Part shown: positions 35,281 through 44,886 of the stretch, piece by piece | Position numbering within the stretch: position 1 is the first letter of the stretch | How the letters are laid out: every line of letters begins with the position of its first letter | NCBI RefSeq assembly: GCF_000831385.1 | Contig: NZ_AP014548.1 | Span: 2,223,779 to 2,287,778 of the forward strand | Source: Nonlabens marinus S1-08 | Lineage (GTDB): Bacteria; Bacteroidota; Bacteroidia; Flavobacteriales; Flavobacteriaceae | Length of the DNA: 64,000 bases | Direction: 5' to 3' | The notes under the pieces: model-generated | The model's database searches: none | What the model saw: the letters and a program-made list of their open reading frames with translations, nothing else | What the model was told of the DNA's origin: nothing | Position numbers and translations under genes: made by a program

Positions 35281-38243
35281 TCTATTGTATCACAATCATA
35301 AAGGGTTTTCACGGCTTGTTTAGGTGCCTGTGTTTTAAGACCTTTATTTTTTGCCATGATCATTTCATTAACTAATTGCTGACGCTCTTTTTTAACGGCA
35401 GCTCTCATTTGCTCATCTTTCTTTATATCAAAGAATACCGCTCCATCAATCATCGTCATTTGCGCTGTCGCTTGAATATCTAAAGGATTTGTGTTCCAAA
35501 GAACTAAATCTGCATCCTTACCTTCTTTGATACTACCAGTACGGTCATCAATGTGAAGTAATTTAGCCGGGTTGAGTGTTACAAACTTCCAAGCTTCTTC
35601 CTCGCTCACGTCACCGTATTTGACGGCTTTAGCTGCTTCTTGATTCAGTCTTCTAGACATTTCGGCATCATCACTATTGAATGCTGTTACCACTCCTTGC
35701 GAGTGCATGATCGCTCCATTGTAAGGTATGGCATCTAGCACTTCATATTTGTAAGCCCACCAGTCAGAGAAGGTGGAACCACCAGCGCCGTGTTCAGCCA
35801 TCTTATCAGCCACTTTGTAACCTTCTAAAATATGTGTGAATGTATTGAGAACAAAGCCGTAACGCTCTGCCACTTCCATCATCATGTTGATTTCACTTTG
35901 TACATAAGAGTGACAGGAAACATAGCGTTCTCCTTTTAGGATTTCAGAAATGACTTCCATTTCTTCATCATATCTAAAGTCATCAGTACCACGAGATTTG
36001 TCATAAGCCTGGCCTCTGGTAAAGTAATCTTCAAATACCTGCTCAACACCCATACGTGTTTGTGGGAAGCGAACTCCGTTATCATATCTAGATTGCTTTA
36101 CGTTTTCACCTAGTGCAAACTTGATGAACTTAGGAGAGTTGTTATAAATCATCTCATCTGGTTTATAACCCCATTTCAATTTGATGATGGCACTACGCCC
36201 ACCTATAGGGTTAGCGGAACCATGTAATAGTTGCGAAGTAGTTACACCACCCGCAAGATCACGATATAAGTTGATGTCTTCATGATCGACAACGTCTTCA
36301 ATAGTAACTTCCGCTGTAGAATTATGTCCAGCTTCGTTGACACCACCATCGATACCTATGTGAGAGTGTTCATCAATGATACCGCTAGTTAAATGCATTC
36401 CTGTAGCGTCAATAACTCTAGCACCACCAGCGCCTAGGTTGGAGCCTACTTTTGAAATTTTACCATTTTTGACTAAAACATCTGTGTTTTCTAGAATACC
36501 ATCCGCTTCATTAGTCCACACCGTGGCGTTCTTGTAAAGAATGGTTTCCGCTACTGGTTTTGTGATAGATCCAAAAGCAACATTAGGATAGGTCAAAGGG
36601 CCCATTTCTTTCATGGCCATATCTTCATCCTTGTCCTCATCGTCTTTCTTGTCATCTTCTGACTTTTCATCTGTCGTCGTTTTTCGAGCCGTGAAGTTTC
36701 TTTCGGTTCCATCAGCAAGGTAGACTTTACCACTAATCATGGAATTGTCAGGACCTAGCTTTGCGTTCCAGCGGTTATAACTTTTATCAGTAGTGTCTTT
36801 TTGGGTGGTGGTTACAGTGATCCAGTCTCCATTTCTAGAAATCTTACTACCTAATTTGGTGCTGTCTTGCTTTACCACAACTGATTTAGAATCACCAGAA
36901 ATAGTCATCGTGTAGTTTTCACCGTTAAGAGAAGTGGTATAGGTACCGTCTACATTTAGAATGCTGCGGTCTTTTAACTGATGCTTAGATCCCTGAACCC
37001 AATTCTCATAGATGTCCGTATCCTTATCAAACAATTCACCGGAAGTAACGATGAAGTTGGCCAGCTTTCCTTTTTCCAGCGTACCAATCATGGCATCTGC
37101 TTGAAGCATTTTTGCCGGTACAGTAGTTAAAGCAGCAAGTGCTTGGTCAGCGGTTAAGCCATATTCCATAGCTCTCATCAGTTTTTCCTTAAGATCTCCA
37201 GGAGACTTCAACCCATGGGTGGTAATTGCATAATTTATTCCTGCTTTTTGAAGCATCATTGGGTTAGCAGGACCTTGTTTCCAGTCGCGCATGGTAGATA
37301 AGTTGATGTACCATTCTTGGTAAGGATTGGTTACATCATAGGCATCTTCAAAATCCATTGGTAGGATCAATTGAGCATTAGTTGCTTTGATATCATCGAT
37401 CATTTCATAAGCGTCCATTCCACCTACAATGATGAATTGTTTGCCTACGCGATCCCCAAGTTTATCTGCTCTCAGAATATTCTTCTTATCTCCAGCTTCT
37501 ATGTATTGCACCATGTTCTTGGTATTGTTCAAAGCTTCAAGAGAACGGTCTTTAGTTTTTGATTTTCCTTTAGCATACCAGTCGGCATCAAAATGCGCTT
37601 GACGCAATAAAGCTAGCGTCCCCATCAGTGAAGTAGGGTAGGATTGGTTGGTCTGACTGCTGCGGTCAAAGGAGTAATAAGCACCGTTTGAGTTTTTCAA
37701 AACTCTGCCAGAATCGTCACCGTTGGTATTTAAGGCAACTAACATTCCAGTACCACGGGCGATACCATCATGCAAGTGGGTTTGAACGGTTCCATAACCG
37801 GCTTCCATCATGCTTTTAGCGGCTTTCTCATCGTATTCATAAAAATCGATGGCATTTTGCTCTGGTCTGATGTGATCATTCCAGTAAAAACCTTTGCGGC
37901 CTTCATCATACTGCTGTCCACCACGAGATGTTCTGGAAGGTTTTTCCATTCCAAAATCACCATAAGCTTCAATAAAAGAAGGATAAATAAAGGTTCCTGT
38001 GGCATCCTCTACAAGAGCATTTTTAGGAATCTTGATGTTTTTGCCTATTTCTACAATTTTGCCATCCTTTATTAGAATGGAGGCGTTTTCAATTTTTTTC
38101 CCAGGCGCCGTTATAATCGTGGCATTAGTAATTGCCCGGGAGGCACTACTAACGGCAGATATGTCGTCGTTGTTAGGAAAATACTCTTGGGCATGTGAGG
38201 TCATTGCAGCCACCGCCAAGAGTGAAAAAAGTAATTTTTTCAT
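35274..38243 (-). CDS. Two-domain exported amidohydrolase
   Basis: 989 residues. Signal peptide MKKLLFSLLAVAAMTSHA. Two amidohydrolase domains (about 40-440 and 580-960) joined by a very acidic linker (about 540-565). The first domain has IYPSFIEAYGDFG with no HxH; the second has LTSGIIDEHSHIGIDGG with the intact HSH and LNPAKLLHIDDRTGSIKEGK. Only the second is likely to be catalytic. Imidazolonepropionase-like or dipeptidase-like; substrate unknown. Cotranscribed with the 440-residue relative, so the pair probably forms one complex. Confidence 0.85.
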   Translation of the reverse strand: MKKLLFSLLAVAAMTSHAQEYFPNNDDISAVSSASRAITNATIITAPGKKIENASILIKDGKIVEIGKNIKIPKNALVEDATGTFIYPSFIEAYGDFGMEKPSRTSRGGQQYDEGRKGFYWNDHIRPEQNAIDFYEYDEKAAKSMMEAGYGTVQTHLHDGIARGTGMLVALNTNGDDSGRVLKNSNGAYYSFDRSSQTNQSYPTSLMGTLALLRQAHFDADWYAKGKSKTKDRSLEALNNTKNMVQYIEAGDKKNILRADKLGDRVGKQFIIVGGMDAYEMIDDIKATNAQLILPMDFEDAYDVTNPYQEWYINLSTMRDWKQGPANPMMLQKAGINYAITTHGLKSPGDLKEKLMRAMEYGLTADQALAALTTVPAKMLQADAMIGTLEKGKLANFIVTSGELFDKDTDIYENWVQGSKHQLKDRSILNVDGTYTTSLNGENYTMTISGDSKSVVVKQDSTKLGSKISRNGDWITVTTTQKDTTDKSYNRWNAKLGPDNSMISGKVYLADGTERNFTARKTTTDEKSEDDKKDDEDKDEDMAMKEMGPLTYPNVAFGSITKPVAETILYKNATVWTNEADGILENTDVLVKNGKISKVGSNLGAGGARVIDATGMHLTSGIIDEHSHIGIDGGVNEAGHNSTAEVTIEDVVDHEDINLYRDLAGGVTTSQLLHGSANPIGGRSAIIKLKWGYKPDEMIYNNSPKFIKFALGENVKQSRYDNGVRFPQTRMGVEQVFEDYFTRGQAYDKSRGTDDFRYDEEMEVISEILKGERYVSCHSYVQSEINMMMEVAERYGFVLNTFTHILEGYKVADKMAEHGAGGSTFSDWWAYKYEVLDAIPYNGAIMHSQGVVTAFNSDDAEMSRRLNQEAAKAVKYGDVSEEEAWKFVTLNPAKLLHIDDRTGSIKEGKDADLVLWNTNPLDIQATAQMTMIDGAVFFDIKKDEQMRAAVKKERQQLVNEMIMAKNKGLKTQAPKQAVKTLYDCDTIEW

Positions 38244-38345
38244 ATAAGAGGTTGTTTAAAATCTAAAGATAGGGAAGAGATTTTGAATAATAGGCGTGTT
38301 ACGCTTTCGCGAAAGCGGAATTACCAACGACCTGTAAACAATTTG

Positions 38346-39407
38346 CTATTTATAGTAATTCACGAGCAAGGCCACAACGTAGGAATACGTGCGCATTCCG
38401 TCCGGCTGGTTATTTGCTTTCAAGTAGGATTCATAGGTCTTTTGAGAAATTTTCTCAATGACGTTATCATTATAAGGTGCCCAAAAGTCGCGCAAATCTT
38501 GATAATTCTCAATGATGCCGTAATGCATTGCAGCTCTCGCGAGTTCCATCTGTAAGGGATCTTTCATACTCAAATCATTCAAGCAGTACCCTAAAGCAAA
38601 TATGGTGGCGCTGTACTGAAAGTAAAGATCGTCGTGATTCATGCCTGCCAGTACCGCAATAAAATTGGCTTCATTTTCTTTTGCAAAGCCCAGCTGGTGC
38701 GACATTTCATGTAAGATCAAAACAGGTGTTTTATAGTTGTCAATGTAGCCGTTGGTCTGTGCCTCTCCAGTTATGGGATTCAAATAACCGCTGTATCCCA
38801 TGTAAGTGAGCGGTAAGGTCAATAATGACTTTTTAATACTAGCAGGTCCATAATCTAAGGATGGATAGACGGCACCTAGATTAGAAAATCCAGATGGGGC
38901 CAATTCAAACAATTCCGATTGGGATCTAGTAAATTCTACTTTCAATGAATCTACCGGTTGCAGCTGCTCGTGCAGGGCATTAGCTGTAAATACCAATTTT
39001 TGTGTGACTCTGATTAACTCTTCATCGGTGTAAGTAGCATCTAATTCTAAAATTTCATTTAATGGCTGCCTGTAATAATTGAAGCCCCATGCAAAATGGA
39101 AGAAGGCAAGAATAATGTTTAATGCAGTGAAAACCTGAGTATATCGCTTTCGCGAAAGCGTGACAACCTCCTTAAAATGAATCACAAACCAGCGTATTAC
39201 AAGAATGATGATAAGCACATATAGAATGTCGCCGAACGAAAATGGAATCCATCCTAAGCCTATACGCATCGCACGGCTGATGTAAGTGTAAATACCCATA
39301 CTATACCATTTCTCAACAAATGCCGGGAAACGTCGTAACTGCAAATAACCCATGATTTGTATCAACAGCAATACTACCGATAATAGGAGCGGAGCCCATT
39401 TTTTCAT
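38346..39407 (-). CDS. DUF3810 membrane protein with HExxH motif
   Basis: 353 residues with three N-terminal membrane helices and an extracytoplasmic metallopeptidase-like part carrying VLILHEMSHQLGFAKENEANF, a HExxH plus downstream Glu. DUF3810 proteins are typical of Bacteroidota; activity is not known. Palindrome copy at 39145-39160 in the frame reading LSRKR, within a cytoplasmic loop between helices. Followed closely by the small exported protein gene at 39418. Confidence 0.85.
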   Translation of the reverse strand: MKKWAPLLLSVVLLLIQIMGYLQLRRFPAFVEKWYSMGIYTYISRAMRIGLGWIPFSFGDILYVLIIILVIRWFVIHFKEVVTLSRKRYTQVFTALNIILAFFHFAWGFNYYRQPLNEILELDATYTDEELIRVTQKLVFTANALHEQLQPVDSLKVEFTRSQSELFELAPSGFSNLGAVYPSLDYGPASIKKSLLTLPLTYMGYSGYLNPITGEAQTNGYIDNYKTPVLILHEMSHQLGFAKENEANFIAVLAGMNHDDLYFQYSATIFALGYCLNDLSMKDPLQMELARAAMHYGIIENYQDLRDFWAPYNDNVIEKISQKTYESYLKANNQPDGMRTYSYVVALLVNYYK

Positions 39408-39417
39408 ATCAAAAAAA

Positions 39418-39705
39418 TTAATTCTCTATGGTAACAGGTATAGGTCCCCCATGACTTAAAAAGCCTCCACCTATTTCTTCAACATTCACATCCAGCTCAT
39501 CCATAGTGCTGATTCTAGAAATATTAACATCTAGTGTTTCCGCATTGGAAAGGCGAACCGTAATCGAACCATCTTCGTTTATAGGTACCATTGCCATAGC
39601 TGCAGGCTTTTCAGTGGTAGTAACAAAATTTGATACTGTTAGGATGGAAAGATTCAAGGCGATTACAGCCAAAATCCCTTTGGTAAATAGGTCATTTTTA
39701 AACAT
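39418..39705 (-). CDS. Small exported or anchored hypothetical protein
   Basis: 95 residues with one N-terminal hydrophobic helix (GILAVIALNLSILTVSNFV) and an acidic beta-rich remainder (ITVRLSNAETLDVNIS). Not recognised. 11 bases upstream of the DUF3810 gene on the same strand. Confidence 0.6.
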   Translation of the reverse strand: MFKNDLFTKGILAVIALNLSILTVSNFVTTTEKPAAMAMVPINEDGSITVRLSNAETLDVNISRISTMDELDVNVEEIGGGFLSHGGPIPVTIEN

Positions 39706-39818
39706 AGCTCACTTTAATTTGATAGCTAAGATATCGAAATTCAATTTTGGCAGTATTGGTATTGGACGGTTCGCTATCTATCTCTAATTTTTCCGACCTT
39801 TGATCAAAAGCTTTACCT

Positions 39819-40991
39819 ATGAATCTTGTTCTAGCCGACTTCAACCAGCACACCCCATTATTACCATTTACTTACACGAGACCTACATCATATATACGTT
39901 GCGGAATCTTGACCATGGCAGAGCGATGGGAAAAACTACTGGACTTAAAGACAAGTTATCAGACGGAAGATTATTTACAAATCAAATACCCGATAAAGGA
40001 GACCAGTGATAACCTGGTTGTAGCAGGTCATATTTTTGCTACAGATAAGTTGGCTGCTGCCATCCTTAATCTTGAAATAGGGCAGAAGCTACTTGCAGGA
40101 AATAACATCGTTGCTTATCGAGCGGAGAAAATCCACACGCCAACCATTGAACTGACTCAAGTATTGTTTACTGAAGAAGATGTGGACGGGATTTTCAACA
40201 CCTGGGACATCTTCTCAAAAAATGGAAAAGCCCTTCAAGCTGACTTTGATTTAATTACAAAAGGAAGAAAAAGCCAACCCATTCCTGCTAGTGTACAAAC
40301 CGTAAATCCAGAACAAATATTCCTAGAAGAAGGAGCAGTGGTGCAATTCTCTATTCTAAACGCATCTACAGGACCTATTTACATAGGTAAAAATGCAGAG
40401 GTTATGGAAGGTTCCATTATTCGTGGCAGCTTTGCGTTATGTGAGCACAGCGCAACAAAACTGGGAACTAAAGTGTATGGCCCAACGACAATCGGACCGC
40501 ATTCTAAAATTGGTGGCGAGGTGAATAATTCGGTGATTTTTGGATATTCGAATAAAGGTCATGAAGGTTTCCTAGGCAACAGCGTGCTAGGCGAGTGGTG
40601 CAACATAGGCGCCGATACTAATACGAGCAACCTCAAAAACAATTATGCCGAGGTCAAATTATGGAACTATGAGACAGGAAGATTTGCCGCTACTGGTTTG
40701 CAGTTTTGTGGTTTGATGATGGGAGATCACTCTAAATGTGGTATCAATACCATGTTCAATACAGGAACCGTTGTGGGCGTGAGTGCTAACATTTACGGTG
40801 CCGGATTCCCACGTAATTTCATACCCAGTTTTTCATGGGGTGGTCCACAAGGCACCATGACCTACAAACCTTCTAAAGCCTATGAAGTCGCTCATGTAGT
40901 CATGCAACGTCGAGGATTGACCTTAGATCAAACCGATATAGATATTTTAGATGCGGTATTTGAAAAGACAAGTAAGTACCGTAAGGATTAA
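39819..40991 (+). CDS. GlmU-family sugar nucleotidyltransferase-like protein
   Basis: 390 residues. N-terminal nucleotidyltransferase-like part with PLLPFTYTRPTSYIRCGI and a C-terminal left-handed beta-helix of hexapeptide repeats from about 170 (IYIGKNAEVMEGSIIRGSF, YGPTTIGPHSKIGGEV). Bacteroidota carry such GlmU-like proteins besides the true GlmU; the usual GxG(T/S)RM nucleotide motif is absent, so the reaction is unclear. It overlaps the convergent lipoprotein gene by 4 bases. Confidence 0.85.
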   Translation: MNLVLADFNQHTPLLPFTYTRPTSYIRCGILTMAERWEKLLDLKTSYQTEDYLQIKYPIKETSDNLVVAGHIFATDKLAAAILNLEIGQKLLAGNNIVAYRAEKIHTPTIELTQVLFTEEDVDGIFNTWDIFSKNGKALQADFDLITKGRKSQPIPASVQTVNPEQIFLEEGAVVQFSILNASTGPIYIGKNAEVMEGSIIRGSFALCEHSATKLGTKVYGPTTIGPHSKIGGEVNNSVIFGYSNKGHEGFLGNSVLGEWCNIGADTNTSNLKNNYAEVKLWNYETGRFAATGLQFCGLMMGDHSKCGINTMFNTGTVVGVSANIYGAGFPRNFIPSFSWGGPQGTMTYKPSKAYEVAHVVMQRRGLTLDQTDIDILDAVFEKTSKYRKD

Positions 40992-41371
40992 TCAGCTCGC
41001 ACGTATTTTTCAGCGCAGGCTTCCATACATTGATAATTGACAACCAAAACACCAATCTCTTTGTCCAAGGTATAGGTAGCTTTACAGTCTTCCAATTGGA
41101 AACCTTTATCTGAAGGGTTCCAAGTGGCTACGGTACCTTCTTGAAAATTGTTTCCCATGCACACATTTTCATTAGAAATTACAGTTCCATAAGCGGTGAA
41201 CAATAAAGTTTTATCGCTGTTCACTCTATGAAAAGTCGCCTTGCCATCGCCTATATCACTCAAGGATTCCACGTGTTTCCAGGCACCGATTAAGTCATTA
41301 TCCACTTCTTGATCATCGCAAGAGGTGGTAAGTATGGCAAGAACAAATACTGCTAGAAATCTCATAATCAT
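40988..41371 (-). CDS. Lipocalin-like small lipoprotein
   Basis: 127 residues from ATG 41371 (MIMRFLAVFVLAILTTSCDD), a lipoprotein signal with lipobox TTSC. A longer version starting with TTG at 41404 only adds residues before the signal. The mature part reads LIGAWKHVESL, TLDKEIGVLVVNYQ, with four more cysteines, resembling lipocalin-like domains of Bacteroidota. Convergent with the preceding gene. Confidence 0.75.
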   Translation of the reverse strand: MIMRFLAVFVLAILTTSCDDQEVDNDLIGAWKHVESLSDIGDGKATFHRVNSDKTLLFTAYGTVISNENVCMGNNFQEGTVATWNPSDKGFQLEDCKATYTLDKEIGVLVVNYQCMEACAEKYVRAD

Positions 41372-41446
41372 TTTTTTGAATTTTAACCTACTCCAACTTT
41401 TCAAGCCTTTGTTTAAATTGTTATTTTAGATGCTTTGTCTAAAATT

Positions 41447-43906
41447 ATGAAATACCTACCAACTCTAGCGTCCTATCTGATTGTTTTTTGTTCCGCTTTC
41501 GCACCGTGTCAAGCACGGCATACACTTGATAAGTTCGCTTTCGCGAAAGCGAACTTCATCAAAGCGCAATCCACAGAAAACCCACAACAATTCAAAGGCT
41601 TCTTCAACTTCATCTATGATGATGACAAAGGAACCATACTGCTGGAAGTGAAGGAGTTGGATAAAGAATTCTTATACGTTCACTCGTTGTCTACTGGTTT
41701 AGGTTCTAATGATATAGGGCTGGATCGAGGACAATTAGGCGATGGTGTAGTTGTGAAATGGGTGAAAGCAGGAAATAAATTACTGTTAGTACAACCTAAT
41801 CAACGATACCGAGCCATCACCAGCAATGAGGAGGAGCGCAAATCTGTTGAGCAAGCTTTTGCAAGATCCGTTATTTATGGATTTGAGATTAAAGACGATA
41901 AAAAAGAGAAGACTGAAGTGAGTAAAGGAACCTATACCATCGACTTAACTCCTTTTTTAATGGAAGATGCGCATGGCGTAGCAAAACGATTGAAAGACCG
42001 CAATCAAGGTACTTATAAAATAGAAAAATCCAGAAGTGTACTCTGGTTAGAGAACACCAAGGCATTTCCTAAAAATGTAGAATTTGAAGCACTGCTTACT
42101 TTTACTGGTGAAGCAAAAGACAGTGATATACGCAGTGTGGCTCCAGATGCCGAATCAGTTAGCGTGATTCAGCATCACAGTTTTGTGGAATTACCAGATG
42201 ATAATTTTGAGCCTAGAGCCTTCCATCCTAGATCAGGTTCGTTTTACACCAGTTACCTGGACTACAGCAGCCCCATAGGTACCCCAATGGAAAAGCGGTG
42301 GATCACCCGACACCGATTGGAGAAGAAAAACCCGCAAGCAGCAATGAGCGAAGCGGTAGAAACTATTATTTATTACTTAGATCGAGGAACACCAGAACCA
42401 GTACGTAGTGCTTTGTTAGAAGGTGCCGGCTGGTGGAATCAGGCTTTTGAAAGCGCAGGTTACACAAATGCCTTTCAAGTCAAAATGCTTCCTGAAGGCG
42501 CTGATCCGATGGATTGCCGTTACAATGTGATCCAGTGGGTACATCGCAGTACCAGAGGTTGGAGTTATGGTGGTAGTGTGACAGACCCAAGAACAGGAGA
42601 AATAATAAAGGGTCATGTAAGTTTAGGGAGTTTGCGCATACGTCAGGACTACATGCTCGCTCAGGGAATGTTGAAAGAACCATTTGCTAACGGTCAAGAA
42701 TCGCCAGAGATGCTGAAAATGGCGCTAGCAAGAATCCGTCAGCTGGGAGCTCATGAAGTAGGTCATACTCTGGGTTTTGCACATAATTATGCAGCCAGTG
42801 TGAGCGATCGCGCTAGTGTTATGGATTATCCGCATCCTAAATATGATCTAGTTGATGGAGAAATAAGCTTGGCTGATGCCTATGATACGGGAATAGGAGA
42901 GTGGGATAAATTGACGGTTCAATATTCTTATGGAACACCAGAGGAAAATGAGACTGAAAAAGACTTTTTGTTGAGAATTATCAAGAAGGCAGAATATGAA
43001 AATCTTCAATTTATAAGTGATAGCGATGCTAGAGCAACCACAGGCGCTCATGCCGATGCTCATTTATGGGATGGAGGTGAAAACGCAGTGACTGAATTGA
43101 ACCGAATGATGAAAGTGCGTGAGGTTGCGATGAATCAATTTGGAGTGAATAATGTTGCTGATGGTCAGCCTTTAAGTGTTTTGGAAGATGTATTTGTTCC
43201 TGTGTATTTTTCACACCGCTATCAGGTGGAAGCAGCATCTAAGCTGGTAGGAGGGATGCGCTATTCCTATGCTATGAAAAAGGATCAAGCATTTGAGTAT
43301 GTTTCCAAAAGCGAACAAAAATCGGCACTCAGCGCGTTACTGAATACATTGAAAGTAGAGCAATTGGCCATTCCGCAAGGGGTGTTGAGTTTATTTCCGC
43401 CACGGGCTTATGGGTATAATAGAGATCGTGAAAGTTTCAAATCGCAAACTGGAGTCGCTTTTGACCCTGTAGCTGCTGCCGCAACCAGTGCAGATGTGAC
43501 TCTAGACTTTTTGCTGAACTCCACTCGATTAAATCGCGTGGCACAGCAAGCTATTTATGATGAAGATGCCTTGAACTTAGAAGAAGTTTTAGATCAAACC
43601 ACAGAGCTTGTAACCAATCAGAGATATAGATCTGCTTATGAAAAACTTATCAAAACCAGATTGGAAGAACAACTATTGCTCAAGTATTTAGGATTGCTAT
43701 CGAGTAGAGCAACTACGGCTACCGTTGCTGCGGGAGTTTATCAACAAGTGCTGGAGCTCTACGACCGGTATGATGGTTCTAAAGATGCAAATGACCAATT
43801 TCTAGCTGCCATGATTGAAGATTATCGATTGCACCCAGAAAATTATGAAGCTGCAGTGGTACCAGGCATTCCGGATGGGAGTCCTATTGGGAGTTGTGGG
43901 ATGTAG
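41447..43906 (+). CDS. Large zinc-dependent metalloprotease (DUF5117 type), second copy
   Basis: 819 residues from ATG 41447 (a TTG at 41435 gives 4 more). Signal peptide near the N-terminus (LPTLASYLIVFCSAFAPCQA), then the palindrome-encoded FAFAKANF (41536-41551) just behind the cleavage region. Catalytic motif LGAHEVGHTLGFAHNYAAS gives the zinc site, with SVMDYPHPKY as Met-turn. Domain order as in the gene at 25725, from which it differs in being soluble rather than lipid-anchored. Both carry the palindrome in the same region near the N-terminus. Confidence 0.88.
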   Translation: MKYLPTLASYLIVFCSAFAPCQARHTLDKFAFAKANFIKAQSTENPQQFKGFFNFIYDDDKGTILLEVKELDKEFLYVHSLSTGLGSNDIGLDRGQLGDGVVVKWVKAGNKLLLVQPNQRYRAITSNEEERKSVEQAFARSVIYGFEIKDDKKEKTEVSKGTYTIDLTPFLMEDAHGVAKRLKDRNQGTYKIEKSRSVLWLENTKAFPKNVEFEALLTFTGEAKDSDIRSVAPDAESVSVIQHHSFVELPDDNFEPRAFHPRSGSFYTSYLDYSSPIGTPMEKRWITRHRLEKKNPQAAMSEAVETIIYYLDRGTPEPVRSALLEGAGWWNQAFESAGYTNAFQVKMLPEGADPMDCRYNVIQWVHRSTRGWSYGGSVTDPRTGEIIKGHVSLGSLRIRQDYMLAQGMLKEPFANGQESPEMLKMALARIRQLGAHEVGHTLGFAHNYAASVSDRASVMDYPHPKYDLVDGEISLADAYDTGIGEWDKLTVQYSYGTPEENETEKDFLLRIIKKAEYENLQFISDSDARATTGAHADAHLWDGGENAVTELNRMMKVREVAMNQFGVNNVADGQPLSVLEDVFVPVYFSHRYQVEAASKLVGGMRYSYAMKKDQAFEYVSKSEQKSALSALLNTLKVEQLAIPQGVLSLFPPRAYGYNRDRESFKSQTGVAFDPVAAAATSADVTLDFLLNSTRLNRVAQQAIYDEDALNLEEVLDQTTELVTNQRYRSAYEKLIKTRLEEQLLLKYLGLLSSRATTATVAAGVYQQVLELYDRYDGSKDANDQFLAAMIEDYRLHPENYEAAVVPGIPDGSPIGSCGM

Positions 43907-43963
43907 AATTTTGTGATGTTTTTTCTTCTAGTGTAAAGAAAGTGTGCTTTTCAAGGATTTGAG

Positions 43964-44100
43964 ACACCCATCTCTTATCTTCCCTCAAGGGAAGACGATA
44001 CATGGTGCTGGATTTAGTCTAGACGGTAAATTCTGATATCAATTGTTTCCCTTGAGGGAAATGCCGAAGGCAAAAGGTGTAGCAGAGTGATTGAAATACT
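43964..44100. repeat. Repeat copy 1 near the DUF559 gene
   Basis: 137 bases: ACACCCATCTCTTATCTTCC, then a hairpin with TTCCCTCAAGGGAA, CGATACATGGTGCTG, GTTTCCCTTGAGGGAAAT, and GTGATTGAAATACT. Near-identical copies are at 44162-44280 and 44692-44828, plus an end fragment at about 44839-44876. The left and right inner stretches TTCCCTCAAGGGAAG and TTCCCTTGAGGGAAA are inverted copies. The gap 43907-44313 otherwise holds no gene. Confidence 0.9.
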
Positions 44101-44161
44101 TAATTAAATGGTTGTTAGAGAGTTGGTTGATGGAATATGATAATCCACGAATGACGGTAAA

Positions 44162-44280
44162 ACACCCATCTCTTATCTTCCCTCAAGGGAAGACGATACA
44201 TGGTGCTGCATTTAGTCTAGACGGTAAATTCTAATATCACTTGTTTCCCTTGAGGGAAATGCCGAAGGCAATGGATGTTA
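44162..44280. repeat. Repeat copy 2 near the DUF559 gene
   Basis: Second copy, lacking the last 17 bases of copy 1. It lies 33 bases before the DUF559 gene. Confidence 0.9.
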
Positions 44281-44313
44281 AAATATAAATCATGAAGTTT
44301 TGAAATATTCGAA

Positions 44314-44682
44314 ATGAGAAACCACAACATTTTACCCTATTCACCCGCAGCAAGAGATTTATCCAAACGTTTGCGAATTAAAATGACAATAACTGAAAAG
44401 CTATTTTGGGAACAAGTCAAGCAGTCCAAACTTGGTGTGGTTGTTAGAAGGCAAATGCCGATACTAGATTATGTAGTTGATTTTTACATCAAAGAAATTG
44501 GATTGGCTATCGAATTGGATGGCTTTTCCCATGATAACAATGTTCTTGAAGATGGAAAGAGGCAAGGTAGGATTGAGGAATTGGGAGTGACATTTATTCG
44601 ATTTAGAAATGAACAGATTCAAAAAAATATGGATGAGGTTCTATTAGAATTAAAAGGATTAATTGCTGACTTGAAAAAATAA
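44314..44682 (+). CDS. DUF559 endonuclease-like protein
   Basis: 122 residues. KRLRIKMTITEKLFWEQVKQ, RRQMPILDYVVDFYIKEIG, LAIELDGFSH and FIRFRNEQI match the DUF559 (Vsr-like) nuclease family, with the D in VVDFY and ELDG-type acidic residues as the likely metal site. Flanked by three copies of a 120-137-bp repeat. Function unproven; the association with repeats is a recurring theme in Bacteroidota and looks mobility-related, but no target-site duplication is seen. Confidence 0.85.
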   Translation: MRNHNILPYSPAARDLSKRLRIKMTITEKLFWEQVKQSKLGVVVRRQMPILDYVVDFYIKEIGLAIELDGFSHDNNVLEDGKRQGRIEELGVTFIRFRNEQIQKNMDEVLLELKGLIADLKK

Positions 44683-44691
44683 CAACTCAAA

Positions 44692-44828
44692 ACACCCATC
44701 TCTTATCTTCCCTCAAGGGAAGACGATACATGGTGCTGCATTTAGTCTAGACGGTAAATTCTGATATCACTTGTTTCCCTTGAGGGAAATGCCGAAGGCA
44801 AAGGGTGTTAGAGAGTGATTGGAATACT
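44692..44828. repeat. Repeat copy 3 near the DUF559 gene
   Basis: Third full copy, starting 9 bases after the DUF559 stop codon. A further end-fragment (GAATGCAAAAGACG to GAAATACT) follows at about 44839-44876. Confidence 0.9.
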
Positions 44829-44886
44829 GACTGAAAATTCCGAATGCAAAAGACGTTAGAGAGTGATTGAAATACTAATCGAACCA

